Below are positions 26,501 to 39,429 of a DNA stretch of 64,000 bases, in pieces. The position numbers and the translations under genes were made by a program. Origin of the DNA: Cyclospora cayetanensis (lineage: Eukaryota; Apicomplexa; Conoidasida; Eucoccidiorida; Eimeriidae). Positions within the stretch are counted from its first letter, which is position 1; each line of letters opens with the position of its first letter. The stretch spans positions 1 through 64,000 of the forward strand of contig NW_020312081.1 in assembly GCF_002999335.1 (NCBI RefSeq), in the 5' to 3' direction. The notes beneath the pieces are model-generated. The model saw only the letters and a program-made list of their open reading frames with translations. It was not told where the DNA came from and searched no databases.

Positions 26501-29500
26501 CAGCGTTTGTAATCATTACCGTTAACCCGTTTCCACAACGGTTTCATCCAGGATGCGTTATTTCGTCAAATGCAGACCAAAGTTGCACTTAGACATTTTC
26601 GGTGTCTTGAGATTCACCGTTGCATTTGCCAAAGGGGATTACTTGCTAGTATATGAAATACAGGATGGGGTGTGGGTTGCAGAGTTGTGATAGATTGAAA
26701 TTCGACACACATCCTGGCTTTCAGGACCGCGGAGGTTTCTACGCCAGAGTAAAAAGGACACCAAATAACAACCTGTTGATGAAGCAAGTTCTAGTGATTT
26801 AGCAGTAGTGTGTGCTGCTGAGCGCGCGTATAACCTTTCAGGTATACGTCCGGCGTGCCTACACTGAAGGAAGCATATTTGATTCATCCCACAAAAGGTG
26901 ATGTCTATGCATTGTCTAGGGTCAAGGATCAACGCGCCACTATGTTGGTAGTGAGTGGACGCGGAAGTGTTGCACTGTATGGCACGGCTTAATTATGCGT
27001 TCGTTTCGCTGCAGGGCATGCATGCAAGGCTATGACTACACCAGCCTGGTGATGCCTGACGCCTAGTTATGGCGCGTCTAAATCACATCCCATGTACTTC
27101 AAGCTAGAGCCCCGCTACCTCCAAACAATGTCTACTGCCTACCATAGCTAGTCAGCCTTATACGTCTCTTCGAACGCCATCTTCAAACCTTTAGTGTGCT
27201 GTACGGCAGAAGTGAATGCGGCTGATGCCACTATTTAAAAGCATCAGAGGACAAACAGCTGACAAATCATGTTCCGAGCATACGTCCTTTTTATACAAGC
27301 ATGAGACATTTCGATGTGGTCATGTCTATCGACGATAACACTCATCGTGGCCTCGTCAATTACACTACCATGCGGATAGGCATTTGCAGCCTGCGTTGCT
27401 CTCTATGGACCAAACGAAATACTCGTTAACTCGGCGGCAACCCAGGAAGTCGTGTCTGCGCGGTGTCTCCTAAGTGTTGCTGCACCAGGTATGCGGTACT
27501 AACCGTGTTTACCAGGGGACGTATCAGCGACCCTTGCATACTACACGCTCCCGAAAAAAAAAATACTCGGCATATTATTTTCCCCGGCTGGATTTAGTGT
27601 AATACATACTACGCCACCTCTCGAGTACTTGTGTTTCGTATGTACTACCGCAATCATTTTGCTGAGAGTTGCGCAGGCCTACTAGCTCCGTGCCGATGGA
27701 ACCATTGATGCCCCGCTTAAAGTTGAACATACGATGGGCGTATACACACCAGCATTGTTCTCAAAATACTGTGTGTAACGTAGCTCGAAACCATCATGAG
27801 ATAGTATTAGTTCCTATAAGCTCCTCGAATAACGACCCACTGGTACCGCGTATGTGTGGAGTGCGAATTGGAGGGCAAAGAACATTAATTGGTGTTTCCT
27901 ATAGTGAACGCATATCTGAACAGGTTATTCATATCATTAAATGGGGCTTTTGAAGGATAATACACTAGAAATTACCTGGATACGAAAAGCACCCTGGCAC
28001 CATCCTCTCTGGACAGCAGTAATGAGCTACTGACTGACTGTTGAGCCGAAACTCAAATATGTGCATTACAGTTTATCTCTGATATCCCATTTCCTTGGCA
28101 GTTCTTGCTTCTATCCCTAAAACGCCAAACTGATCCTTCCTTCGAAGCCCCAATTCCGTAAATACTCGTTCAATATGCAATATGACCCGACATGGAAAAA
28201 TTTAAAACAATGGGCTATATGAGCAGCGGCTGCGGCACCCAAAGATTCTGATTTTAAAATACAATTTATTTTGGGATAGGTGCGCCTCAGTTAACCTGGA
28301 TTCGAAAGTTACAGCAGCGGAATTATTACTAAAACAGCATGCTCATCTGCTCTCTCCCATGCATCTTTATGTCTGGGTTTCGCTGAATATATATGAGAGC
28401 AACCATCTGTGCATTTAACAGCATTTTTCTCTGCACTAATGCTGAGGTGGCAGATGGTGTAGACTACACTGCACTGCCGGAGCGAAGGCTTGCTAACCCA
28501 ATACTACCACAGGAAGTGCAAGTTGCTAGGATTGTCAGCGCATACTATCAAAACAATACACCTACAGCGGAGACAAACTCACTCGACCTCTTGATATATC
28601 TCTCGATCCAGAACATTTAAGGGTAGTTTCTGATTACTTAAACAGTGTTACATACGGCCGTTACGATGTTGGGTCCCAAGTGCGAGGCAAGAAGACACAA
28701 AAGTTACCGAGTAAATATGGCAGCAATACTCAGTATCTGTGAGAAGTTGGCAGCCACCTGATCCACTTACACTTCTAAACACATTCGACCATCACACCTC
28801 TCTCGCTTTTACACTTCGGTTTCTCACTTCTTCCGGTGAGCCGGCTTGCGAATGCAGCGGCTGTGTGCTGGGATCAGAAGTCCCTACTGAATCGTACATG
28901 GCAGGGTGTATCACTAAGCCTATCATGAAGCAATAAACGCAATCGCAATTTTTTTCTTCGCATGCTCTATCAGTGCACGTTCTAGCCACTCATGGCTGCT
29001 CCCACTCAAACATAGTGCATTGCTATTACAAAGTCTAAATTCATTGGCGATAGCAGTATGCCTCTTTAACGCCATCAATTTATGAACAGATACCATGTTC
29101 AGAAGCAGTGGAGAATCCGAACCCCATGCACCATACGACATTGCTATCATCGACTCAATATCAATCTTTTCTGGCCAGCTTCGGGCTTACACTCACGGTT
29201 ACGGGTATGGTGCTTGTGTAACGTGGGAATCCAAGTTCGGCAATTTCTGCATCAAAAAAGGCAGGAGGTGCATTCGTTGGTTTTGCTGCATTGATCCTTT
29301 CCTGGTAGCACATAATCTGTAGTGTTAGGCGTGTTCATCTAACCAAGGCCTCACCACCAAAATACACCATGATAAGACGCAACGATGGCTATAAAATGGC
29401 TGCTGTATGGCAGTGGAAAGCAGCTCGATTGGCCCTAGCTCAGTGCCTTTGTAGAGTCTTCGCCATTGGCATTCACCTCCTCCGCATGCCTAAACTGCCT

Positions 29501-29570
29501 AATTTAAGAACATATTGGCCCTGCCGCAACTACATTGATAACCTCTAACAATCAATGCTTATTGCTACTG
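17544..29570. other. Gene-free stretch, about 12 kb
   Basis: No exon chain, domain or repeat could be recognised. The longest frame is at 23092-23553 (minus, 153 codons) and is unassigned. The AT-rich composition and frequent stops in all frames suggest non-coding or long-decayed sequence. Confidence 0.5.
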
Positions 29571-29574
29571 AAGT

Positions 29575-29647
29575 GACTACAGCCGGGAGTCGAATCCGGG
29601 TCCCAACAATGAGAGGGATGCACCTGAACTCTGCACTATTAACGGTC
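29575..29647 (-). pseudogene. tRNA-like relic with intact B box
   Basis: On the minus strand, CCGGATTCGACTCCCGG forms a T-arm with four of five stem pairs and a standard TTCGACT loop. A TGCA/TGCA D-stem and a loop CTCATTG (anticodon CAT if real) precede it at tRNA spacing. The anticodon stem and acceptor do not pair, so it appears degraded. Confidence 0.45.
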
Positions 29648-32600
29648 TGCACGGCAGCATTATTCATAACATAGGGTTCTAAAACGCTTTCTAGACGTAC
29701 CAATGTATGCCGATGTAATTATATATGAGAGAGGGTGTGCCTAAGCAATCGTTTGCTCAGCTTTACCGTACACGGCCATGCATGATTCCATGCAGCCAGT
29801 TTCTGCTACAGAAAGTGGAACGCACTATTTGACCAGCACTACCTATTATACGATTAGATCATGTGTAATTCAGATAACATCGCCTTCCGCTGAGTGTACA
29901 CAACCATTGTTAGGTGGGAACTCTTCATATTTCTGTTGGTTCATCTTTCCAGAGGCTGCATCGAGAAGCATTCGTTGTTTCTTGCCGGAAACAAGCTCTA
30001 ACTTCTATGGTATATTGGTAGCAAGGGAATAATGAAAGCCAGGTCACAACAAAAAGCAGTCTACAGACGTCAAAGTCTCATTCTTGTTTCAAACTGGGAC
30101 AGCGAAGCCTTTCTGATTACCATTCTACGAAGTGAGCAATACTTGCGACCTCTGACTGCTTGCCATCATGAGTTAACGATTGCCGGACTTACTAAGTGTT
30201 GGAAACCAAACTTGATCTCGTTACACTACCGTCCTGGAATCCTCACAAGCCAAGATACGTATGTCCATGGCACGTCCAGAGCCAATCGCATTCAAACAGA
30301 AACCCTGTTGGAAGTGGACTAGCGCTACTGCAGGCCGCCAAAGGTTCATTTCATTTACTTAAAAGGAAGCCTCTTTTGTATCAAGGGACACTCAGAACCT
30401 TTGTGTCGCTGCACGGTTATTTATGTGCCTATATCCCACTGGCAGGGTTCAACGCATTTATGAGCTGCAGGCCATACAATGGAGGTACATGCCAGAGAAG
30501 AAAGCTTTCATATACCTAATAAGCTTGCAGTAATTATGCTTGAATTTAGTGGTTTATCTTTCAAGATTTGGTGTCATGGTATTGATAAACTGGAAACGAA
30601 AGAATGGACTTGAATAGTGCACAACTAAAAAATTGAGCAACGCCAATGCAGCGCGCGCACCTGCATCTAGTTGGAAGCCCTCTTGCGTAGCATGCAGGCT
30701 GATGCATGCTGACTGCAATGCGTACCAATCCACCGGCATGAGCAGCTCCCTGCGATATGCACTTGAGCAGCACATCAGCATATACACACTAGAACAAAGG
30801 GTACGCGTACACAAGCATAATCTAGAGTAGATTTTGCTGCCATCCTGACGAATGCTTGATGTAAACTGAGACTCGAGTAGAGCCTCAAAATAGTACATGA
30901 CCACTTGTGGTCGTAACAATGGATTCTACTGAAGGGGCAGCAAAATTACTTGGCGGTACTTATCAGGCAAAGCCAACCTCTCGCCTGCAGGCCGAGCCAT
31001 TCACTTGGCGCATCGATGAGCAGGGAAATGCCTCCCTATCTGATGGCCGGCCACTGAATAAGGCGTAACCTCTTAACATGCTGATCCGATAACAAGGACC
31101 CGGGCATTCAGCCCAATATATAATTTGGTAGCGAAAATTGGAACTTGCTCACATTCAAGATATCAGGTCATAGGACGTTGGCACCGCTGCCCCGTGCCTG
31201 CGATGGCAGCTGTGGTGATATCCCAGTAACCGTGGACACAATTAGCCACCACCCCGTTTTCTTGTCCAGAAGCTTCGGAGCTGTAAGGATGGAAATCAAT
31301 CTTGAAAAACACGCAATCAATTCCTTTTGCCTCAAAGGAAGATACTACGCCAATGCAAATCTTTCTGAAGTATTTCATATGCTTGGCCGATGAGCTAGAA
31401 AGCATTTTTGCACTACCCCGTGTTCATGTGTGGCCTTTGTTTTCGGAAGCGTAGGAATGGCACGGCAACTTCTTCATAAGTGGTTAAGAAGCATTGGAGC
31501 ACACCTTAATATGCAGAGAAAGGAAAAGTCTACAAGGTGGCGAGAAGTAGCAAACCATTATAGAACAACATGAGTGCACCCCAACAGATTCTCAATAGCA
31601 GACAAAATTCCCTTGTGGCACAAGCTGCAGCTTAGGTGGTGACTCAGACGGTTGATCCCCGGATGCCAGTTCCAAAAAGGATGCTCATTGAATACACGGT
31701 ATAATGAACAACAGAAATTTAGGCAATGCATGTATCTGCAGAAGCGTTTCCTAAGTAGAGACACGAAGTGCACGGAATGTATTTTCAAAGCAATATAGAT
31801 TCTCCTGTTGAGCAAAGCTGCGTAGTGGGGACGGCCTTGTCTCGGAGCGCTAAAGGCTTAGGAAGCATTAGCTGGAACCTCCTGCTTCACGGAGTAATAA
31901 CCTGCTTTTTGCTGGCTTTTTAAGATATGCATCAAATACTTGAATCACTGCTTGGTCACATGCCAGTCCTAAAGTTTATGAACACAGCAATACACTTTCA
32001 TAAAACCCCGGAATTCCCGGACTCGCCCGCTCCAACGCAATTGTTAGGGGCCAACAACCAATGCCTCTTCGATGAGCCCTTAGTTTCTTTGACTGACGCA
32101 GGAAATCTCTTTGTGTCTTTTTCCTATTTTTTTGAAGCACCCAGGGGATCTATCACAATAGGCGGCTTTTATTTCAAAATAAAGGTTGATACACAAACTA
32201 CCGAGAGGTTGCCAGACCTAACCTCAATTTGCTCTTTGCAAGCCAGCCATAAAACATATTTTATTGAGCACACACCCCGCAGGAGAGTGAATAGTTAGTG
32301 TTTTCAAGGTCAGTAAGCGCAATGGCGTGCTTTTGACGCTGCCAAGCGCTAGCTGGCCACGGAAAGCTGTATCGGAACTGACAGTGTCACTGCAAGGGCA
32401 CCTCTCTGGGCTTAGGAGATCAAGAAGTTACCTGCCCTGAACTAGATGTAATGCAAAGTGTCTACGTCATAGGACAGTGCATTGCTGCCATAAAGTTCCT
32501 CGTGGTCGCTTATACACCGTTATCTATGGAGACTTACGCCGGGGCCTTAGACTACATAGATGTTTATTCACAATGCTGCAAAGCGGGTCAAGCTTCCTAG

Positions 32601-35600
32601 GTACTTTCATGCAATCTATGATTTCATAGTTTCAAAAATCAGAGTTCAATATCATGACTCTTGCAAGACTTTCAATCATATTCAAAGTGGTATGTCTCCT
32701 GTTTCAGCGATTCGTCCTGATGAGCTATGGGTATCTTAAAACAGATGCCACTTTTTGTCAACTACATTTGTCTTGTGCGTACTAGCACTGTTCTGTAGTC
32801 ACAGGCGACAACACCAAAGCGCCATGCTGTACATACTTATGCAAGATTGATTTGCTACCGTCAGTGTTAATATTAGCTGCATTTTCATCAAGCCCAGAGA
32901 AAGCCTAGCACCATTAGAGGCGAGATAAGAATCGTCTCAAGAAGAATCTTGGTGAAAGCGGAAAACTGCAGAAGCACAGCAAAAGTCCTCCCAAATCCAT
33001 ACCAATTTTAATCTGTTCTGACAGATGATGTAAAGCATCCAACCTTATGAATGTTTTCGTATTACTTAGGCTAAGAACTTTCAGTAGCACGTGTATTATA
33101 TGAGCGAATTGTATGCGTAACACACAGATGTGCAGCGGGTCATGCTACACTTCCATTTCCGATTAAATAGATGTACTAAAGATAACTGTAAGGCAAAGAA
33201 TACTTTGCTTCTCTGTTCTTAGTTTAGCTTTTGTAGAGTACCACTAGCTCGATACAAGAATACAGAATGTTGTTTGCTTGGAGGCCGGCTGCTAGGCGCA
33301 ATTACCTCTGACTATTCAGAGTGTTTTCACGGTACATCCGCGCAGAGGCTAGCTACCTCTATGTGTTCGTCTGGAAATTCCGACGATCACGGGAAAATTC
33401 AACGGACCTCGTCTTTAAAAGAGTCAATAACTTTAGAGTGGGCTTGTATTAATCATAAAGTTAAGTGTCATTATGAATACCTGAGATGGAGCCTTAATAT
33501 TAGTTGCACCTCATTTTCGATGCAGCTGGATCCGCTCACCCATTGGCTACGGCAATAGTGGAATACAATCGATTTGTAGTGATCTAGCTATGATCAAGTC
33601 AGTTGGCCATTCAATGATCTGATTCTCATCGACAAAAGTGCAAATAAGGCACCCGGTGGCGATGGAGGTTGACTGTGGCACAACTCATGTTGGGGCTCCA
33701 GGTGCCGGCCTACAAGCTGATGTGAATCAAGCAGCTCGTCAGCTGGTCAACAGTAATGATTTGTGAGCCGATAAAATGTTTATGAATGAGCCGATGAGGT
33801 TCTGTCGGGCGCAAAAGTTTGACGGCTGCAAAGATTAACAGAAACGAACATTTCATCGGCCCATCGGAGATGTACCTCGATTTTGTGCTCCCGAGATGAA
33901 GAAGAACAAGTGGAACGTGCGGATTACTCACTAGAATGAGCGGGCCGTCAATAGTGGCAAGGTTTCTGGGGAAGTCGCCTGGCTGCAGTGATTACTACAG
34001 TTCATGCGTCAATACAAGCCCCTTAGGGCAGAGTTGCCTTTGGGAGCTCACCGCAGGTAGATTCTGTGCCCGTTAACGCCCACAAAAATGAGCAAGAACT
34101 GCTTGTGTTACTTGGAGCCGGACATCGAGTGGATATGTAATTCGAGCAGGCCACATAACAGTGAATTCTGCCTATTGAATGGTTAGCGCAGTCCCTAGTC
34201 CTCGAGTTTGCTATACATTTGCGGAATACAAGGATTAACAAAGGGGTGGGACACTTGCATATCGTCCCAAATTGGGAATGGGTGCTCTCACCATGGCCTG
34301 AGGCCTCTACTCTACACCCAAGCACCACGACGTAATTGTGGCTTTGCCACGGTTTTCCAATAGAAGGAGCGCTTGCGGCCACATCTGCGTGTTTTAGAGA
34401 TTGCTTCAGAGAATCAGCAAGCTGAAGTTTCCTCTTGTCGCTTTTTTAAATTCAGTTCATCATTAACAAGCCGCGTCGAATTTCTGCATAAACAAGGCGA
34501 GGCAGACCCTTCGTACGGGCTGACAAAAGCAGTAAGACACGACGGCTCTGAGCACGCAACTTGTTTTAGTGCATCAACGGACGGCATTTTGTAAGGTACG
34601 CTGTGATGGAACAACATAAATGGGTAAATATTGTATAGGCGTCTATGCATGAGTGAATTACTGAGGGGCTGCCGCAAGCAAGCCACCCGCCGGTCTTAGA
34701 GCGCACCCAGAGGAGTAATATATTATTGAGCCTCGAGTTAGTCTCTATAGTTTCAAACGCCCCACAGGATGAAGCGGAGATTGACTGGCAGGTGGACGAA
34801 CTACTGGACGAAAGGGCAAACTGCAGGAATAAACCATCGCCGCTGGGGCATATTCTGGTGTTGGTAGCGAAAAGGGAGGAGGGGTAGAGCAGGAGGGTTA
34901 GTTTGAAGCCTCTCGGTGACTCAGATGCTCCCGATGTATCAGCTTGGCAAATCAGGTGACAAACTAAAAGATTAGCAGTCCGCTAGATAGTTGACCTCGC
35001 AGTTTTTTATTTACAGTCAGCCAGATAACAGGCACTCATTGGTTTTTCAACCTCGCACCTGTAAACCCCAGAATATATGTATGTCATTTGGAGTTGCTAA
35101 TACCCAGGTAGACCACATTAACAGGTTACTCAGGAGCCCTGTGGTCTTTTCATAGAGAGGTGATGTTCAACAGCAGCCACAAAAATACGATGTGCGCTTC
35201 AGGTGGTGTGCTACGCAAAACACACAACTATTAATTGTTCATGAGACAGATTGTGCTCCTATTTTTACGTATTCCACCTGCGTGCATTGAGCCGAATTGG
35301 GCCGAACGCGCAGAAGTCAAGGCAAGCTGTTTACCAATGTGCACCAGCAAGGTTACTGGAAAGCTTCATGGACTTAAATCTATTACCAAAGTCTCACTCC
35401 TGGTTTTGCTGGGGACGCTGCTCATTTGACTGGTCTACGCACAGAATTCAGTCTACAATTTGGACAGAGGAAGCTGATGCTGCATCAATGAACGCTCGCC
35501 TGCCTGCCTACAACGCCTCCGGTACTCGCGCTGCCCGAGTATGAGCGTCATTTCCTCACGCATCCGATGCTCGTGACATAGAGTCAGGCGCTAGACTCCA

Positions 35601-38600
35601 TCAACTGGCTACCGATTCCTTTTAAAACCAAGTAACTGCTTGTTGTTTTTATCGATTCACCATGACCTGTACAGCGGTTTCCAGTCCAGAAAATGGGACT
35701 TGCCGCGGTGTGATGGGGCCTGAGAGAGCTGGCACTTTGTATGTGGGCTTCATTTTACTGTACAGGCTGGTCACCATCCTTTAATGTGTACCCTACAGAA
35801 AGTTTTGAGGACGCTAGTAACTCTAGAGCTATTCAGTGAACGAAGTGATTTCCAGTGATATGGTTTTGGTGGATCACTAATTTGGTTACCAATGCGCTCC
35901 CGCGACACCCCTGGGTTTCACCATTGTGCAGCACATTCGTACTTGTATGTGAGCATTTACAGATGCTGTCTAAACTACGAGTGCAATTTGCCTTTTTGGT
36001 AGGAATGTATCAGCGGCTACTAATATCCAATTCCAGAATGCCAAACAGTGAAGCATGCTACTTTTATAATGGCCTGTTGTGGTTCAAAACAAGGTGAGGA
36101 CTCCGTGGCGTATACATTCCCACTTCTCCCCACAATGCTGTTTGCGCAAAGCACATGATCATGTTTGTTCTGGCCATGGTGAGATTCACACCACAGCAGG
36201 GAAACTCTCGCGGTCTTTTCGGTGGTCTGCGGTGACTCCAGCAGCAGAGAAATATGCACTGTTATGTCCAGACGATCAGCAGATGAAAACACAAAATTCT
36301 TCGAAGCCTGGGTTTTTGCCATGCCTTGCCGTTCCTGGAGGGATTATGACTGATTTGACAGTGGACTGACTTGTTCGACTGCCGGAAGTAGAGGGTTACG
36401 ATAGCATGCACGGCGTTGTCAGCAGACTAAGCAAATATGGCAATTCTTGAACCCATGGTTCGGCTCTGTCACAGACTGGAAAGCCACTCAGATTTTCTTA
36501 ATCTTTTATCTGGAAGCTTCGAAGTTTCTCCAAGTGTATGGTCTCGGGAGATGGATAAGTAGTTTGTTTGAGCGTTCTGGCGTACCATAATGACTCGCCT
36601 ACACCTTTACCGTAAATTAACCAATGCAAGCTACCCCGAGGCTAATAGAGAGTCGCAGTGTACCAAACACATTCTTCTGCAGATTTTCCCAACTCTACGT
36701 TCACGGAAGTTTGAGATTTTGGGTGCGCTCTCTTTCTTGTGTTAAGTGGATTTTTGATTCAATAATAAACTAGTCTAGCCAGTGTTCCTCCCTCATCCCT
36801 CTACTACACCGAGCAGCCGCTCTCTGATCCGGTCATGTACCTCGCTGTCCAACGTCAGCAGCCGCGTTATGCAGCGGAGGGATTTAGTGAACAGCCGACG
36901 TGCGAGCATATACACAAAAACCTAAGGAAGGCAGCCAAGAAGTTATGATTAGCGGCGCTGAGCAGTGTGTTTTAAGAATGGATATGATGAATCGACAGGT
37001 TCTACAAGGTGCACCACTAAGTAAGCAGACGAAGGCGTTTGCGGCTGGATAACTAGGACTAAGTGTGATCCGTCCACAAATCAGTGCTCAATCTTTCTCT
37101 CTAAATTTGTAGCTGCAACAGAACTATGAAGGCTGGCCTTGCAGCAAAGTTTTGAAGCTCTTAGATTGTTTGGGGGCTGCTGTGGAGGCAAGTGACTCGT
37201 GTAGAGCGGAGGATCCACAGGGAGCCACAGAGGTACTGGATCCTAGAGCAATGGAGCGTAGAAGACACCACACGGGAGTTTTTAATGGAGTCTCGTGGGG
37301 CACCCCAGCCTCAGTGGTTGATTGCATAGCAACTGCTGGTTTCGTTGTCTGAGGGAGAATCTGTGGCTCTGCTCGGTTCACAATGCTAGTCGATTTGGAG
37401 GGTGGTCCTCGCGTCCCTTGCCAATTTTCTTTCGCCGGTGCAGGTGCTGCCTTAAAGAGCTACATCCGCCTACTGGTATTGCTTGAAGTGTTCCTGGTTA
37501 TTATGGCTTAACTCTTTTGTATATGCCCATGTATGCGCTGGCACTTAGGGGTGTGCTGTGCATTCATTTTTCCAGATGCCCCTGTGGGGCTTTTGCATTG
37601 CTTATGTCACACGCACCAGGTGCATCGGCATGCAGAGACTGCTCTACGAGGCACACAGGAACTGCTGAACTAGAACGTATTTTGATTTCTTATATCAAAG
37701 TTCACTTGTCTTGTGTTTCCTCGTAGCAGGGAAAAGACAAATTTTTCAACGAGCCCTCCACACCGCGGCGGTTGGTTTAACTGAGTCCTTTATTTGTTGT
37801 CAGTTAGCGAATGTGTTTTCTTACGAACAATTTAGGCGTAATCGTTGAAGTACACCTCTATTTCTTATTTGCATGGTTTTAGCCTCCCGCGTAGTCGAGG
37901 ACTAGCGCTAAAGCAAGAGCTCTTCTTATGTCTTGCACGTAGCTGTGTATTGCATAGACGCATAGAGTAAGAGGGTGTATTGAAGAACACGGAGGAGGAA
38001 AGCTACAGTGGGATAAGCTGTACTCAATCTCCTACTACTTCAAGAAATTGTCTTTGTTCGTATATACTAGCCGTTGCAGTGTATTCTTAGCTCGTCCTAA
38101 GAAGAAACCGTGCTGTGTGCATGTGCACTAGATACTCTATGCAGGTACCTGTGAATGCTTGGAGTGCTTTGAGAGCGCAGCTAATCGTACCCTAGCTGTC
38201 CCAGTTTCCTAATGTGGGAACCCTTGAAAGGCGAAGGGGTGGAAAGGTCAGGAGTTTTTTTTAAAACCACCTAGCAACCTTTTAGCAGTTTTGCATGAAG
38301 TGTTGAGTTAAGTGTCTCTCTAGGGAGATCCTAAATAGAGTATTCCACACATAGCCTTTCATACATACGCCCACAACATTGCACCTTGTTGTTTTGGCCC
38401 TAGATTAATGCGCAATGAGCGTGATATACGGTAAGCACACTAATTTGTCAATTTTCAGCTAATTCCGTGCAAAATGATACCAGTGTTGTAAAAGGTGCTT
38501 GGGTTTACCTTTACCTGCCACAGCTTTGAAGGCAATCGACTTTCTGACAGGCTAAACCTAAGTTGCACGCACTAAAAGTGAGGTAGCCTTAACACCGTAT

Positions 38601-39380
38601 CAAATCATGGGTATCTTGAATGATGCAGAGGTACTTCAAAGCCTTAGCATAAGACTTGCGTGGATCCTTACGGACCTGCTGGAAGAACACGTAGCCAATG
38701 TCACATATTCCGTCGCTACTGTACCGAGAACATATGTAGCACCCATGGTTTTCCTTTTATTATAGCACAAAAATGCGTATAATGGATAGTCTGCAAAAGC
38801 AATCAACAGATCTCCACCCTCTGCTTTTGTTTTTCCATCAGCCAGTGCGAGCTGGGGCTACTCATGCAACCGACGATTTCTGGACCCTCCCTGAAAGATT
38901 TCTTCCTCTGGCTGAAAGTTATATATGCGCACTGCACGGCATTTTCTAGTGGCTATATCATGTGAATTCTCAAGAAGCATTAGTACACAGAGCGCTGGTA
39001 GGGAGAACTCGTTACCTAAATGGACGTGCCAGCACGGGGCGTGCTGATTTTCGATCAGGGGTCGTGTTAGACCTTTCTTTTCCTCCCAAAAGGCAACTCA
39101 GTACTGCATGGCTTCCTATAGCACCTCTAAGATGCTCCGCCATGCAGCAACCACTCCTTTTGCTACATCGTGATACTGGGAAGGTGGGGGGAAATTCTGC
39201 AGGGACGTAGGCGCGTGTGCATTATTACCATCAAAGTGCTATACAGCAAGCGCTAACCAAGCACGAGAGCGAGCATTATGAATTGAGGTATAGCTCGAGG
39301 TGGTTGCACATTTGCTAGCTTTTTATAGCCACCCCTCGATCCCTTGGGAACGAGTACGCGTCCACCACAGGGGCTCACTG
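29648..39380. other. Gene-free stretch, about 10 kb
   Basis: Only short frames; the longest (31927-32298 plus, 123 codons; 34023-34382 minus, 119 codons) show no motif or splice-phase partner. No repeats noticed apart from isolated short runs. Confidence 0.45.
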
Positions 39381-39429
39381 TTTGCTAGTGAGTGAGAACC
39401 GCAACGTGCTTTCTGCGATTGCGAGTGCC

